50,236 bases of DNA from Polaribacter sp. (GTDB lineage Bacteria; Bacteroidota; Bacteroidia; Flavobacteriales; Flavobacteriaceae). The position numbers were made by a program, and so were the translations under genes. Of the stretch, positions 9,511-20,110 are shown piece after piece. Numbering within the stretch: position 1 is the first letter of the stretch; every line of letters begins with the position of its first letter. The notes beneath the pieces were generated by a model that had not been told where the DNA came from, made no database searches, and saw nothing but the letters and a program-made list of their open reading frames with translations. Location of the stretch: positions 1 through 50,236 of the forward strand of contig JANREL010000007.1 in the NCBI GenBank assembly GCA_030758355.1. Reading direction: 5' to 3'.

Positions 9511-10374
9511 ATGAGGCAACTGAAAATCACCAAGCAAGTTACAAATCGCGACACAAAATCTTTAGAAAAATATTTTCAGGAAATTGGTAAAATCGAATTA
9601 ATTACGGCAGATGAAGAAGTAGAATTGGCGATAAAAATTAAAAATGGTGATCAAAGAGCGTTAGACAAATTGGTGAAATCGAATTTACGATTTGTGGTTT
9701 CTGTTGCTAAACAATATCAAAATCAAGGGTTAAAATTATCTGATTTGATCAATGAAGGGAATTTAGGATTGGTAAAAGCTGCCAAAAGGTTTGATGAAAC
9801 AAGAGGTTTTAAGTTTATTTCGTATGCTGTTTGGTGGATTCGCCAATCAATTTTACAAGCGTTGGCTGAGCAATCTCGAATTGTACGTTTGCCGTTAAAT
9901 AAAATTGGAAGCATCAATAAAATCAATAAAGTATATGCAAAATTAGAACAGCAAAACGAACGAGTTCCTTCGTATATAGAAATCGCCAATGAATTGGATT
10001 TGACAGAACAAAATGTTGCACAAAGCATGAAAAATTCTGGCAGACATTTGTCTATGGATGCTCCATTTAGAGAAGGTGAAGACGCTAATTTTTATACCAT
10101 ATTGGGATCTGAAAATTCTCCAAAACCAGATAATTCATTGATGAAAAAATCCTTAGAAATTGAAATTAGCAGAGCATTAAAAACACTTCCTGAGAAAGAA
10201 GCTGCAATTATTCAAATGTATTATGGGTTGAATAATAAAAACACCACTTATAGTTTGACAGAAATTGGCGAAACTTTCAATATCACCAGAGAACGTGTTC
10301 GTCAAGTAAAACAACGCGCTTTGAATAAATTAAAATCAAAATCTAGGGCTACTGTTTTGAGGACTTACCTTTGA
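9511..10374 (+). CDS. RpoD-like sigma-70 factor, Bacteroidetes short type, divergent
   Basis: [97 protein letters not shown]. Confidence 0.93.
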   Translation: MRQLKITKQVTNRDTKSLEKYFQEIGKIELITADEEVELAIKIKNGDQRALDKLVKSNLRFVVSVAKQYQNQGLKLSDLINEGNLGLVKAAKRFDETRGFKFISYAVWWIRQSILQALAEQSRIVRLPLNKIGSINKINKVYAKLEQQNERVPSYIEIANELDLTEQNVAQSMKNSGRHLSMDAPFREGEDANFYTILGSENSPKPDNSLMKKSLEIEISRALKTLPEKEAAIIQMYYGLNNKNTTYSLTEIGETFNITRERVRQVKQRALNKLKSKSRATVLRTYL

Positions 10375-10386
10375 TAAAATAAATCT

Positions 10387-12243
10387 TCAACTTAAAAATC
10401 CCTCAATTAAATTTTTAGGATGTTTGGTTTTTGGAATGGGAAAATCAAACCAATTTTGTAGATTTTCTTGATATCCTGCATCATTTAAATAATTATGCAA
10501 TGCCAAATTTAATCCTTTTGTATATTTTGGATGATCTGCGCCTTTTGGGTCTTTGTGATACAAATCATTTTGAGCAAAACCTTCAAAAACAGGTCCTGTA
10601 ATTTTGATATCAAACTCCTCAGGATTTTGTCCAACAGGACTGTGTGCAGTTGCTGTAAATTGATGCCAAAAGGCAGATTTAATACAATTTTTCTCAAATA
10701 ATTGTCTTACAACTTCCAAAGAATCTATTGTTTCTTGTTCTGTTTGTGTTGGAAAACCATACATCAAATAGGCATGTACTAAAATATTATTCTGAGAAAA
10801 ATTGTGGGTAACTCTGGTAACTTGAGCAATATCTACACCTTTTTTCATTTTGGATAATAATCTATCTGAAGCGACTTCTAAACCTCCAGTTACAGCAATA
10901 CAACCAGATTTGGCCATGAGTTGACACAATTCAAAATCGAATGTTTTTTCGAAACGGATGTTTGTCCACCACGTAATTTTTACATCTCTTTCTATCAACT
11001 TCAAAGAAAGTGCTTTCAGCATTTTTGGAGGCGCAGCTTCATCTACAAAATGAAAACCTGTAATGCCAGTATCTTGCATAATTTGCTCAATTTTATTGAC
11101 CAAATCATCAGCAGTGGTGTTTTGATAGTTGCCAATATAATCTAACGTAACATCGCAAAAAGAACATTGTTTCCAATAACATCCATGCGAAATCGTAAGT
11201 TTATTCCATCTGGCATCTGTCCACATCCTGTGCATTGGATTCACCACGTCCAAAAAAGAAACATATTTATGAAAAGGCAATCCTACATAATTGGGCACAG
11301 GCAAATTTTTGTGATGAAAAATAGTATTAGGCGTTTTGTTTTTATAAACAACCTTATTTTTTTCTAAAACAAAAGTTCTCTCCAGTTGATTGATATCAAT
11401 TTTACGTTCTAAAAAATGAACAATTTTAAGTAAAGGTCCCTCACCATCATCCAAAGAAATGAAATCTACATAGTCAAAAATTCTAGGATCAGATAAAGAA
11501 CGTAATTCTGTATTGCAATATCCACCACCAAAAGCGATTTTAATATCTGGAAAAAACTGTTTGATAAATTGCGAACAACGCAAAGCCGCAAATAAATTTC
11601 CAGGAAATGGAATCGTGAAACAAACTAAATTTGGGGAATGTTCTAAAATTTGAGCTTCTAAAAGATCGAACATTTTGTCTTCAATCAAAGAATGTTGACT
11701 ATTTAAAAACTCGTCAATTTGAGTAAAACTACTTGCTGCTGTGGCAATTTGTTCAGCATACTTGGTAAAAGCAAAAAACTCATCAACATTTGCGTGAATA
11801 AAATCACCAATTTCTTCAATAAAAAGGGTGGCATAATGTTTTGCTTTGTCTATAATTCCTGCTTCACCTTGTTCCCACTTTATGGCTTTATTTACATGCA
11901 GAAGCCTATGCCCTTTTGGCAAAAAATTGATTTCTAGTATTTTATTCGCGCTTTCAATATCTTGTTTTTGAAGAAAAGAAATAACAAAATCAACTCTTGA
12001 AATGTAAATATCCTTCAACTTTTGAACTTTTGGAAAATCAAAATTTCCTAACAAAGCGGCTTCTTTAAAAATTTCTTGCAAAAAATTGCCTGTAAAAATG
12101 GCTGTAAAAAGCTCAATACTTAAATCACAGTGCGCAAAAGAAACCTTATTTTTTTCTAAAAATCCTTTTAAATAAGCACTTGCGGGATACGCTGTATTTA
12201 ATTGCGTAAAGGGAGGTGTGATAAAGAGGAGTTTGGTTTGCAT
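10387..12243 (-). CDS. B12-binding-type radical SAM protein of unknown function
   Basis: N-terminal Rossmann-like domain (IKIAFGGGYCNTEL), then radical SAM part ISHGCYWKQCSFCDVTLDYIGNY...GFHFVDEAAPPKML...GGLEVASDRLLSKMKKGV. Confidence 0.85.
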   Translation of the reverse strand: MQTKLLFITPPFTQLNTAYPASAYLKGFLEKNKVSFAHCDLSIELFTAIFTGNFLQEIFKEAALLGNFDFPKVQKLKDIYISRVDFVISFLQKQDIESANKILEINFLPKGHRLLHVNKAIKWEQGEAGIIDKAKHYATLFIEEIGDFIHANVDEFFAFTKYAEQIATAASSFTQIDEFLNSQHSLIEDKMFDLLEAQILEHSPNLVCFTIPFPGNLFAALRCSQFIKQFFPDIKIAFGGGYCNTELRSLSDPRIFDYVDFISLDDGEGPLLKIVHFLERKIDINQLERTFVLEKNKVVYKNKTPNTIFHHKNLPVPNYVGLPFHKYVSFLDVVNPMHRMWTDARWNKLTISHGCYWKQCSFCDVTLDYIGNYQNTTADDLVNKIEQIMQDTGITGFHFVDEAAPPKMLKALSLKLIERDVKITWWTNIRFEKTFDFELCQLMAKSGCIAVTGGLEVASDRLLSKMKKGVDIAQVTRVTHNFSQNNILVHAYLMYGFPTQTEQETIDSLEVVRQLFEKNCIKSAFWHQFTATAHSPVGQNPEEFDIKITGPVFEGFAQNDLYHKDPKGADHPKYTKGLNLALHNYLNDAGYQENLQNWFDFPIPKTKHPKNLIEGFLS

Positions 12244-12277
12244 AGTGCAAAGATAGAATACTTAAATTTCTAATTTA

Positions 12278-12544
12278 TCAAGATTCTATTCTACCCACGG
12301 CACAACTTACAAACGATTTTGCTTTGTGCAATACTGTATTTTTATCTCCTGCTTCGGGATACCCTAATTTGGAAAGTTTTTCTTTGATTTCAACTAAATT
12401 AGCATTCTCTGAATCAATAGTTACCATTGAGTTTTCAACATCAACTGCAACATCATTTACACCATTTATTGTTGAAATTCCTTTTTTGATAGTTGCTGCA
12501 CAACCACCACATTTTAAATTTTCTATTTGAATATTTGTTGTCAT
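12278..12544 (-). CDS. Heavy-metal-associated (HMA) domain protein
   Basis: IENLKCGGCAATIKKGISTINGVNDVAVDVENSMVTI, an HMA fold with a CxxC motif. Confidence 0.85.
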   Translation of the reverse strand: MTTNIQIENLKCGGCAATIKKGISTINGVNDVAVDVENSMVTIDSENANLVEIKEKLSKLGYPEAGDKNTVLHKAKSFVSCAVGRIES

Positions 12545-12549
12545 AATAC

Positions 12550-12909
12550 TTAGTTATTAAATTTCCATTGAGTATATCCTCCTTCTAAAAAATATACTTT
12601 AAATCCTTTTTCTTTTAAAATAGCTGCTGCTTTACTACTTCTGTTTGATGATCTGCAATACAAATACACGGGTTTTGATTTGTCTAGTTGAGCACTTGCG
12701 CTTTGATAAAAGTCAGTATCAAAAAAATTGGCAAATTTGGCAGATTTTATAAATCCTTGAGATACTTCATCAGGAGTTCTTACATCTAACAGTTGAATTT
12801 TTTCTTTTGATAAAAGTTGTTTTAACTCAGTTGTAGAGATTGATTTTACATCTTGAGATTTTACACAAGACACAAAAAAAATACTCAAAATAAGGAATAA
12901 ATATCTCAT
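12550..12909 (-). CDS. Exported (probably lipoprotein) single-domain rhodanese
   Basis: Lipobox-like LSIFFVSC; LLDVRTPDEVSQGFIKSAKFANF; active-site loop YCRSSNRSSKAA. Confidence 0.88.
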   Translation of the reverse strand: MRYLFLILSIFFVSCVKSQDVKSISTTELKQLLSKEKIQLLDVRTPDEVSQGFIKSAKFANFFDTDFYQSASAQLDKSKPVYLYCRSSNRSSKAAAILKEKGFKVYFLEGGYTQWKFNN

Positions 12910-12915
12910 TTGTAC

Positions 12916-14322
12916 TTATTTTAAGGTTGTTGGGCACACATAAGCACTTTTCTCGATATTTGTTTTTTTAATAGCATCATACCCACCTTCAATGTCAATT
13001 ACGTTATGAAAACCACGCGCTTTTAAAATTGAAGCCGCAATTACTGAACGATAACCACCTGCACAATGTACAAAAAAAGGTTCTTTTTCAGGAAATTGAG
13101 CAATGTAATCGTTCAAATAATCTAATGGTGTGTTTTCGGCAATTAATGCATGTTCGCTTTGATATTCTCCTGATTTTCGAACATCAAAAACAATTGGATT
13201 TTCTGTGATTTTTTCTGATAATTTATCAGCAGAAATTGAATTCAAAACATCAATTTCTTTGCCTGCATTTTTCCAAGTATCAAAACTTCCGTCTAAATAT
13301 CCAATCACATTATCAAAACCAACCCTTGATAAACGAGTGATGGTTTTTTCTTCTTCACCAACAGGAGTTACCAATAAAATTGCTTGTTTAATATCTTTAA
13401 TCAACGCTCCAACCCAAGGGGCAAAAGTTCCTCCCAAACCAATAAAAATTGATTGAGGTATAAATCCTTTCGAAAATTCTGATTGATGACGAACGTCTAA
13501 AATAACAGCGTCAGTTTCAATGGCAAGCAATTCAAATTCTTTAGCAGACAAAGGTTTTGCACTATTTTTGATGACATCATCAATGTTTTCATACCCTTCT
13601 CTATTCAATTTTACATTCAATGGAAAATACGCAGGAGGTGGTAATAAACCGTCTGTAACTTCTTTTATAAACTCTTCTTTGGTCATATTGGCTCTCAATG
13701 CATAATTGGTTTCTTTTTGATTTCCAATTGTACCAACAGTTTCTTTACTTAGGTTTTTTCCACAAGCTGAGCCAGCTCCATGTGCAGGATACACAATGAC
13801 ATCATCTGCTAAGGTCATGACTTTTGTTCTCAAACTATCATATAAGAATCCGGCTAAATCTTTTTCAGTAATGTTTCCTTTTTGAGCCAAATCTGGTCTT
13901 CCAACATCACCCAAAAACAAGGTATCTCCACTAAAAAGGGCGTGATCTTTTCCATTTTCATCTTTCAATAAATAACAAGTGCTTTCCATGGTATGACCTG
14001 GAGTATGAAGCGCAGTTATGGTAATATTTCCAATTGTAAAAACTTGATTGTCCTCAGCAATCAAGGCATCAAAATAAGTTTGTGCTGTAGGTCCAAAAAC
14101 AATTTTAGCACCTGTTTTTTCTGCTAAAGTAACATGACCACTTACAAAATCTGCATGAAAATGGGTTTCAAAAATATACTTAATTTTTGCATTTTCTTTT
14201 GCAGCTCTGTCAATATAATCTTGTACTTCTCTTAATGGATCAATGATGGCAACTTCGCCGTTACTTTCAATATAATAGGCTCCTTGCGCTAGACAACCCG
14301 TATAAATTTGTGCTATTTTCAT
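12916..14322 (-). CDS. Metallo-beta-lactamase-fold hydrolase with two C-terminal rhodanese domains (persulfide dioxygenase-like)
   Basis: FETHFHADFVSGHVTLAEKTGAKIVFGP, HTPGHTMESTCYLL, SGDTLFLGDVGRPDLAQ, then two rhodanese domains. Start taken at MKIAQIYTGCLAQ. Confidence 0.92.
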   Translation of the reverse strand: MKIAQIYTGCLAQGAYYIESNGEVAIIDPLREVQDYIDRAAKENAKIKYIFETHFHADFVSGHVTLAEKTGAKIVFGPTAQTYFDALIAEDNQVFTIGNITITALHTPGHTMESTCYLLKDENGKDHALFSGDTLFLGDVGRPDLAQKGNITEKDLAGFLYDSLRTKVMTLADDVIVYPAHGAGSACGKNLSKETVGTIGNQKETNYALRANMTKEEFIKEVTDGLLPPPAYFPLNVKLNREGYENIDDVIKNSAKPLSAKEFELLAIETDAVILDVRHQSEFSKGFIPQSIFIGLGGTFAPWVGALIKDIKQAILLVTPVGEEEKTITRLSRVGFDNVIGYLDGSFDTWKNAGKEIDVLNSISADKLSEKITENPIVFDVRKSGEYQSEHALIAENTPLDYLNDYIAQFPEKEPFFVHCAGGYRSVIAASILKARGFHNVIDIEGGYDAIKKTNIEKSAYVCPTTLK

Positions 14323-14400
14323 GAATAAATTATTTTTAAGCAACATCAAATTTACGATTGATATTGCGATGATTTCCTGATTTTTATCAGAATTTTCTAT

Positions 14401-16128
14401 TTATTTATAGGCTTGATGAATGTATTTTGCATACTTTTCTTGTCTTTTTTTATCTCCTGTTCTAAAAAACTTAACAGCATCATTAGCTCTCATAAAAAAA
14501 TGATTAACATCAATGATTTCTAAAAGTCCACCTTTGAACAAAGCATCTCTTAAAGGTCCTTTTGCGCCTGCAAAATAAAATAAAACCCCCTTTTTCTGAT
14601 AAAATTTAATTCGCTCTTTGAGCATTTCAACTCCTGTACTATCAGTTCTGTTGATGCTTTCCGAATCTAGCACTATCAATTTTAATGCCTTTCCTTTTTT
14701 ATCTGCCATTTCGTCCATTTTATCTCTAAAATAATTTGAATTTGCATAAAATAATTGAGCATCAAAACGAAAAACTAAAATATCTTCTTCTATAATTACT
14801 TCTTCAAAACGCTCTTTATTTCTATAAAAATTAGCATCAGGTACTTTTCCTAATTCTACCACATAAGGTCTTGATGTTCTAAATATCAATACAATAAGTG
14901 ACAATCCTACACCTACAGTGATTCCGTATTCAATACCAAAAAATAGGGTAGCAATAAAAGTAGAAATCAATAACCAAAAATCTAAATTATTCGCACGCCA
15001 CAAAAATGCCGCTTCTTTGATATTGACCAAGGCAAAAACAGCCACGATGATAATTGCCGCCAAAATAGCTTTGGGTAAATAATAAAATAATGGGGTAAAA
15101 AAAAGTAAGGTAATGATCACCATCACAACTGAAATAAATGCAGCCATTCCTGTTTTTGCGCCACTTTCTTGATTGATTGCCGAACGCGAAAAACTTGATG
15201 CAGTTGGATATGCTTTAAAAAATGACCCAAAAATATTGCTCAAGCCCAATGCTATCAATTCTTGATTTGGTCTCACTTTATACACATCTTGTTTTGTTTC
15301 TTGAGATTTTCCAATTGAAATTGTTTCGAGATAACCCACCATTACCAACGTTAATGCAATGGGAAACAATTCTCTGATTTGTTCTAATTCGATTGTTGGA
15401 ATTCCGAAAGAAGGTAATCCTGAAGGAATGTTTTTTACGATGGAAACATCTGTCAAATTTTTTCCAAAAAATCTCATAATGACAATTCCTAAAACCACCA
15501 CAATCAATGCACTTGGAATTCTTTTATCTATTTTTCTGAAAACAAAAATAATAGCGACAGCAATCATTCCAATAATCGTTGTTGGCAAATTATAAAAGGA
15601 AATTTTCAGCCAAATATCTTCTAAAAGTTCATGGATTTGATCACTTTGAACGAAATCAACTCCGAGTAAATTTCGGAATTGATTGATTCCGATAATCAAA
15701 GCTACAGCAGATGTAAATCCAGTAATCACAGGTCTTGACAAAAAATTGACAATAAATCCTAAGCTGAAAATACCCAATACAAATTGGATAGTTCCCACCA
15801 TAAATGCCAATAAAATGGCAATTTCAATATAACTTTCTGAGCCTGCCAACGCCAATGTAGAAACTCCAGTTGCTACAATCAATGAATCCATGGCTACAGG
15901 ACCAATAGCAACTTGTCTTGCTGAACCAAAAATAGCGTAAATAACTTGAGGGACTAATGCACAATACAATCCATAAATAGGAGGTAAACCTGCAATCAAA
16001 GCATAAGCAATTCCTTGTGGAATCAAGATAATTCCGACAGTAATTCCCGCAATCAAATCACCTTTTAAAAAGGATTTTTCATAATTGGGTAACCATTCTA
16101 AAATCGGAATTATTTTTCTAATCTTCAT
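14401..16128 (-). CDS. SulP-family inorganic anion (sulfate) transporter with STAS domain
   Basis: LKGDLIAGITVGIILIPQGIAYALIAGLPPIYGLYCALVPQVIYAIFGSARQVAIGPVA; C-terminal STAS domain. Confidence 0.95.
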   Translation of the reverse strand: MKIRKIIPILEWLPNYEKSFLKGDLIAGITVGIILIPQGIAYALIAGLPPIYGLYCALVPQVIYAIFGSARQVAIGPVAMDSLIVATGVSTLALAGSESYIEIAILLAFMVGTIQFVLGIFSLGFIVNFLSRPVITGFTSAVALIIGINQFRNLLGVDFVQSDQIHELLEDIWLKISFYNLPTTIIGMIAVAIIFVFRKIDKRIPSALIVVVLGIVIMRFFGKNLTDVSIVKNIPSGLPSFGIPTIELEQIRELFPIALTLVMVGYLETISIGKSQETKQDVYKVRPNQELIALGLSNIFGSFFKAYPTASSFSRSAINQESGAKTGMAAFISVVMVIITLLFFTPLFYYLPKAILAAIIIVAVFALVNIKEAAFLWRANNLDFWLLISTFIATLFFGIEYGITVGVGLSLIVLIFRTSRPYVVELGKVPDANFYRNKERFEEVIIEEDILVFRFDAQLFYANSNYFRDKMDEMADKKGKALKLIVLDSESINRTDSTGVEMLKERIKFYQKKGVLFYFAGAKGPLRDALFKGGLLEIIDVNHFFMRANDAVKFFRTGDKKRQEKYAKYIHQAYK

Positions 16129-16131
16129 TTT

Positions 16132-17154
16132 TTAAAACAATTCTGCTTGACTACTTCCTTTGATTCTTCCTAGATGTTTATAAGCTAATTCAGTCACTTC
16201 TCTTCCTCTTGGCGTTCTTGTAATAAAACCTTGTTGAATCAAAAAAGGTTCATAAACTTCTTCAATAGTTTCTGTATTTTCACTCACCGCAGTTGCAATT
16301 GTGCTAATCCCAACAGGACCACCTTTGAATTTATCAATAATCGTAAGTAGGATTTTATTGTCCATTTCATCCAAACCATATGTATCAACATTGAGTGCTT
16401 GTAATGCAAATTTTGCGATTTCAATAGTGATTTTTCCATCGCCTTTTATTTGCGCAAAATCTCTTACTCTTCTCAGTAAAGAATTGGCAATTCTTGGAGT
16501 TCCTCTACTTCTGCCAGCAATTTCGATAGCAGCTTCCATGGCAATTGGAACTTTTAAAATTTGTGCACTTCTTTGAATAATGGTCGTTAAGAGTTCTTTT
16601 GTATAATATTGTAATCGAGTACTAATTCCGAAACGAGCTCTCATTGGCGCTGTTAACAATCCTGAGCGAGTTGTTGCGCCAATTAACGTAAAAGGTTCTA
16701 AATTAATTTGAACAGTTCGTGCATTTGGACCAGACTCAATCATAATATCGATTTTATAATCTTCCATTGCTGAGTATAAATACTCCTCTACCACTGGACT
16801 TAATCTGTGGATTTCATCGATAAAAAGTACATCACGTTCGTCTAAATTGGTTAATAAACCTGCCAAATCTCCTGGTTTGTCTAACACTGGTCCTGAAGTT
16901 ACTTTGATGCCAACTTTTAACTCATTTGCTAAAATATGAGCCAACGTAGTTTTTCCTAATCCTGGAGGTCCGTGAAACAAGGTGTGATCTAAAGCTTCAC
17001 CCCTTTTATTGGCAGCTTGTACAAAAACTTTCAAATTTTCTAATGCTTGATCCTGACCTGTAAAATCCTCAAAAGAAAGTGGACGCAGTTTTTTTTCTAC
17101 CTCTAATTCTTGATTAGAATAGTTGGTGTTTTCAGGATTTAGATTCTCATTCAT
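16132..17154 (-). CDS. ruvB: Holliday junction branch migration helicase RuvB
   Basis: [70 protein letters not shown]. Confidence 0.98.
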   Translation of the reverse strand: MNENLNPENTNYSNQELEVEKKLRPLSFEDFTGQDQALENLKVFVQAANKRGEALDHTLFHGPPGLGKTTLAHILANELKVGIKVTSGPVLDKPGDLAGLLTNLDERDVLFIDEIHRLSPVVEEYLYSAMEDYKIDIMIESGPNARTVQINLEPFTLIGATTRSGLLTAPMRARFGISTRLQYYTKELLTTIIQRSAQILKVPIAMEAAIEIAGRSRGTPRIANSLLRRVRDFAQIKGDGKITIEIAKFALQALNVDTYGLDEMDNKILLTIIDKFKGGPVGISTIATAVSENTETIEEVYEPFLIQQGFITRTPRGREVTELAYKHLGRIKGSSQAELF

Positions 17155-17206
17155 AGGTACAAAGATAAAAGAAATGGTTCAGAAAATGGACAGGAACTAA
17201 ATCGAA

Positions 17207-17234
17207 AAAACCTCTCCGAATTTGGAGAGGTTTT
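17207..17234 (-). terminator. Intrinsic terminator downstream of ctaD
   Basis: AAAACCTCTCC-GAATTT-GGAGAGGTTTT between ruvB and ctaD. Confidence 0.8.
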
Positions 17235-17254
17235 CTAATAAATATTTTTTGTTT

Positions 17255-19036
17255 TTAAGAAGGTTCTTCTCCCTCTAAAAGTGGTGTTGTTTGCAGAACA
17301 AAATCTTTTCCATGTAAATAATCACTTTCATCATCATTTGGATTTATACGTTTGCTATAATCATAAGGCCATCTATGAACTTCAGGTAATTTTCCTGGCC
17401 AGTTTCCATGTATATGTTCTACTGGAGTTGTCCACTCTAACGTATTTGAATTCCAAGGATTTTGTGATGATTTTTCTCCTCTGTAAATAGAGATGAAAAA
17501 GTTTGCTAAGAAAATAATCTGAGCGATTCCACCTACAATTGCAAAAATGGTAATCACAACATTGATATCCGCAATGTCATCAAACATTGGGAAATTTGTG
17601 TTGGTATAATATCTTCTTGGCAAACCAGCTAATCCGATAAAATGCATTGGCCAGAAAACTCCGTAAGCACAAACAATCGTAATCCAGAAATGCCAATATC
17701 CTAAAGTTTTATTCATCAAACGACCATACATTTTTGGAAACCAATGATAAATACCTGCATACATTCCGAAAATTGCAGAAACACCCATTACCAAATGGAA
17801 GTGAGCTACTACGAAATACGTATCATGAATATTGATATCTAGTGCTGAATCTCCTAAAACCAATCCTGTCAAACCTCCAGTTACGAAAGTTGAAACCAAG
17901 CCAATTGAAAATAACATGGCTGGATTTAGTTGAAGATTTCCTTTCCAAAGTGTGGTTACATAATTAAACGCTTTTACAGCAGAAGGAATGGCAATCAATA
18001 ATGTTGTAAATGTAAATACCGATCCTAAAAATGGATTCATTCCAGAAATAAACATGTGGTGTCCCCAAACTATGGTTGATAAAAACGCAATTGCAATAAT
18101 CGACATAACCATGGCTCTATAACCAAAGATTGGTTTTCTTGCATTTGTTGAAATGATTTCGGAGGTAATTCCCAATGCAGGAAGTAATACAATATACACT
18201 TCAGGGTGTCCTAAAAACCAGAATAAATGTTCAAATAAAACGGGTGATCCGCCTTGATAATGCAATACCTCGCCTGAAATAAAAATATCAGAGAGATAAA
18301 ATGAAGTTCCAAAACTTCTATCAAAAATCAGTAATAACGCTGCTGATAATAATACTGGGAAAGAAACAACGCCAATCATTGCAGTTACAAAAAAAGCCCA
18401 AATTGTTAAAGGCATTCTTGTCATTTTCATGCCTTTTGTTCTAAGGTTTAAAACGGTAACAATGTAGTTTAGAGCTCCAATCAAAGACGATGCAATGAAA
18501 ATTGCCATAGAAACCAACCAAAGTGTCATTCCTGTTCCAGAACCTGGAATTGCTTGCGGCAGTGCACTTAGTGGTGGATAAATTGTCCATCCTGCTGATG
18601 CTGGTCCTGCTTCCACAAAAAGAGAAATAACCATGATAATACTTGACAAGAAAAACAACCAATAGGAAACCATGTTCAAAAATCCTGAAGCCATATCTCT
18701 TGCTCCTAATTGCAATGGAATTAAAAGATTCGAAAACGTACCACTTAAACCAGCAGTCAAAACGAAGAACACCATAATTGTTCCGTGAATTGTTACCAAA
18801 GCAAGGTAAATATCAGGATTCATGATTCCATCTGTTTGATGTGGACCTAAAAAAGCTTCGATAATTGTAAATGATTTATCGGGCCAAGCAAGTTGTAAAC
18901 GGAAAAGCATTGACATGAAAAGAGCAATGACTCCCATAAAAATACCAGTCACCAAAAATTGTTTTGAGATCATTTTGTGATCTTGACTGAAAATATATTT
19001 TGTTACAAATGTTTCTTTATGATGATGTTCTGACAT
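17255..19036 (-). CDS. ctaD: Cytochrome c oxidase subunit I
   Basis: HPEVYIVLLPALGITSEIISTNARKPIFGYRAMV, WGHHMFISGMNP, HDTYFVVAHFHLVMGVSAIFG. Confidence 0.98.
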   Translation of the reverse strand: MSEHHHKETFVTKYIFSQDHKMISKQFLVTGIFMGVIALFMSMLFRLQLAWPDKSFTIIEAFLGPHQTDGIMNPDIYLALVTIHGTIMVFFVLTAGLSGTFSNLLIPLQLGARDMASGFLNMVSYWLFFLSSIIMVISLFVEAGPASAGWTIYPPLSALPQAIPGSGTGMTLWLVSMAIFIASSLIGALNYIVTVLNLRTKGMKMTRMPLTIWAFFVTAMIGVVSFPVLLSAALLLIFDRSFGTSFYLSDIFISGEVLHYQGGSPVLFEHLFWFLGHPEVYIVLLPALGITSEIISTNARKPIFGYRAMVMSIIAIAFLSTIVWGHHMFISGMNPFLGSVFTFTTLLIAIPSAVKAFNYVTTLWKGNLQLNPAMLFSIGLVSTFVTGGLTGLVLGDSALDINIHDTYFVVAHFHLVMGVSAIFGMYAGIYHWFPKMYGRLMNKTLGYWHFWITIVCAYGVFWPMHFIGLAGLPRRYYTNTNFPMFDDIADINVVITIFAIVGGIAQIIFLANFFISIYRGEKSSQNPWNSNTLEWTTPVEHIHGNWPGKLPEVHRWPYDYSKRINPNDDESDYLHGKDFVLQTTPLLEGEEPS

Positions 19037-19064
19037 AATCTTATTTATTTGTAGTGTCTTAAAA

Positions 19065-20078
19065 TTATTGATTTATAACTGTTGATAATGTTGGTTGTTG
19101 TGCAATCCATTTGTCATATTCCTCTTGCTCAACAACTGTAATTTTCATTTGCATATTGTAATGAGAAGCTCCACAGATTTTGTTACATAACAATAAGTAA
19201 TCAAATTCGTAAGTCTCCTCTTCTCCTTTTGCTTTTCTAATTTTATTGATTTCACGAGTTTTGTCAACCACTTCTGATTGCATTCTCATTTCTTCAGTTG
19301 TATATTTTGGAGTAAAACCAAACTCTGTTACCATTCCAGGAACACAATTCATTTGTGCTCTAAAGTGAGGCATGTAAGCAGAATGCAGCACGTCTTGAGA
19401 ACGGAATTTAAAATGAATTTTACGCCCTTTAGGCAAATACAATTCTGTAACTTGTTTGTCATCTTGCGAATTTTTATCAGACATATCGACACCCATTGTA
19501 TTGATTCCTTTGATAAAGTTTACGTTTCCATAACCTAACATATTGTCTTCACCTGCATAACGAGCATCCCATCTAAACTGTTGAGAATAAACTTCAATAA
19601 CTATTGCATCTTTTTCATCAGACAAATCCATTACATTGTTCCATTGCCACAATCCATACCCAATTAATACTACCAACACAACGGCTGGAGTAATTGTCCA
19701 AATTGCTTCTAATTTATGACTATCTGCATAAAATTTTGCTTTGTTATGCTTATTTCCTCTGTACTTAAAGGTGAAGTAGAAAATCAAAAATTGCATTCCA
19801 AACTGCACGATTCCAATCAACCAAAAAGTGATATTGAATAAATTATCATCATGTTCACCTTCAATAGATGCTGATTCTGGGAGCATTATTACATTCAAAG
19901 CAATCAAGCAATAAATCATCATTGCATATAAAAAAGCCATAAATAACAATGCATATTTACCTTGTTTTGAATTGTCATTGTCATTGGCAACAGACTCTCT
20001 TAAATTAAGAATTCTGGTTATTTGCCAAAAACTTACTCCAATTGCAACACCTATAAAAATATAAAATAGAGCTAACAT
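19065..20078 (-). CDS. coxB: Cytochrome c oxidase subunit II
   Basis: CuA ligand region CNKICGASHYNMQMKITV; SQDVLHSAYMPHFRAQMNCVPGM. Confidence 0.95.
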   Translation of the reverse strand: MLALFYIFIGVAIGVSFWQITRILNLRESVANDNDNSKQGKYALLFMAFLYAMMIYCLIALNVIMLPESASIEGEHDDNLFNITFWLIGIVQFGMQFLIFYFTFKYRGNKHNKAKFYADSHKLEAIWTITPAVVLVVLIGYGLWQWNNVMDLSDEKDAIVIEVYSQQFRWDARYAGEDNMLGYGNVNFIKGINTMGVDMSDKNSQDDKQVTELYLPKGRKIHFKFRSQDVLHSAYMPHFRAQMNCVPGMVTEFGFTPKYTTEEMRMQSEVVDKTREINKIRKAKGEEETYEFDYLLLCNKICGASHYNMQMKITVVEQEEYDKWIAQQPTLSTVINQ

Positions 20079-20110
20079 AAATATCTTTCTTTATTGTTTT
20101 AAAACTTTAA

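Noticed and set aside
9723-10028. 101-aa minus-strand ORF within the sigma factor gene
   Set aside because: Antisense to strongly conserved sigma-70 coding sequence; no independent support. The same applies to the many 60-100 aa antisense ORFs in the track.
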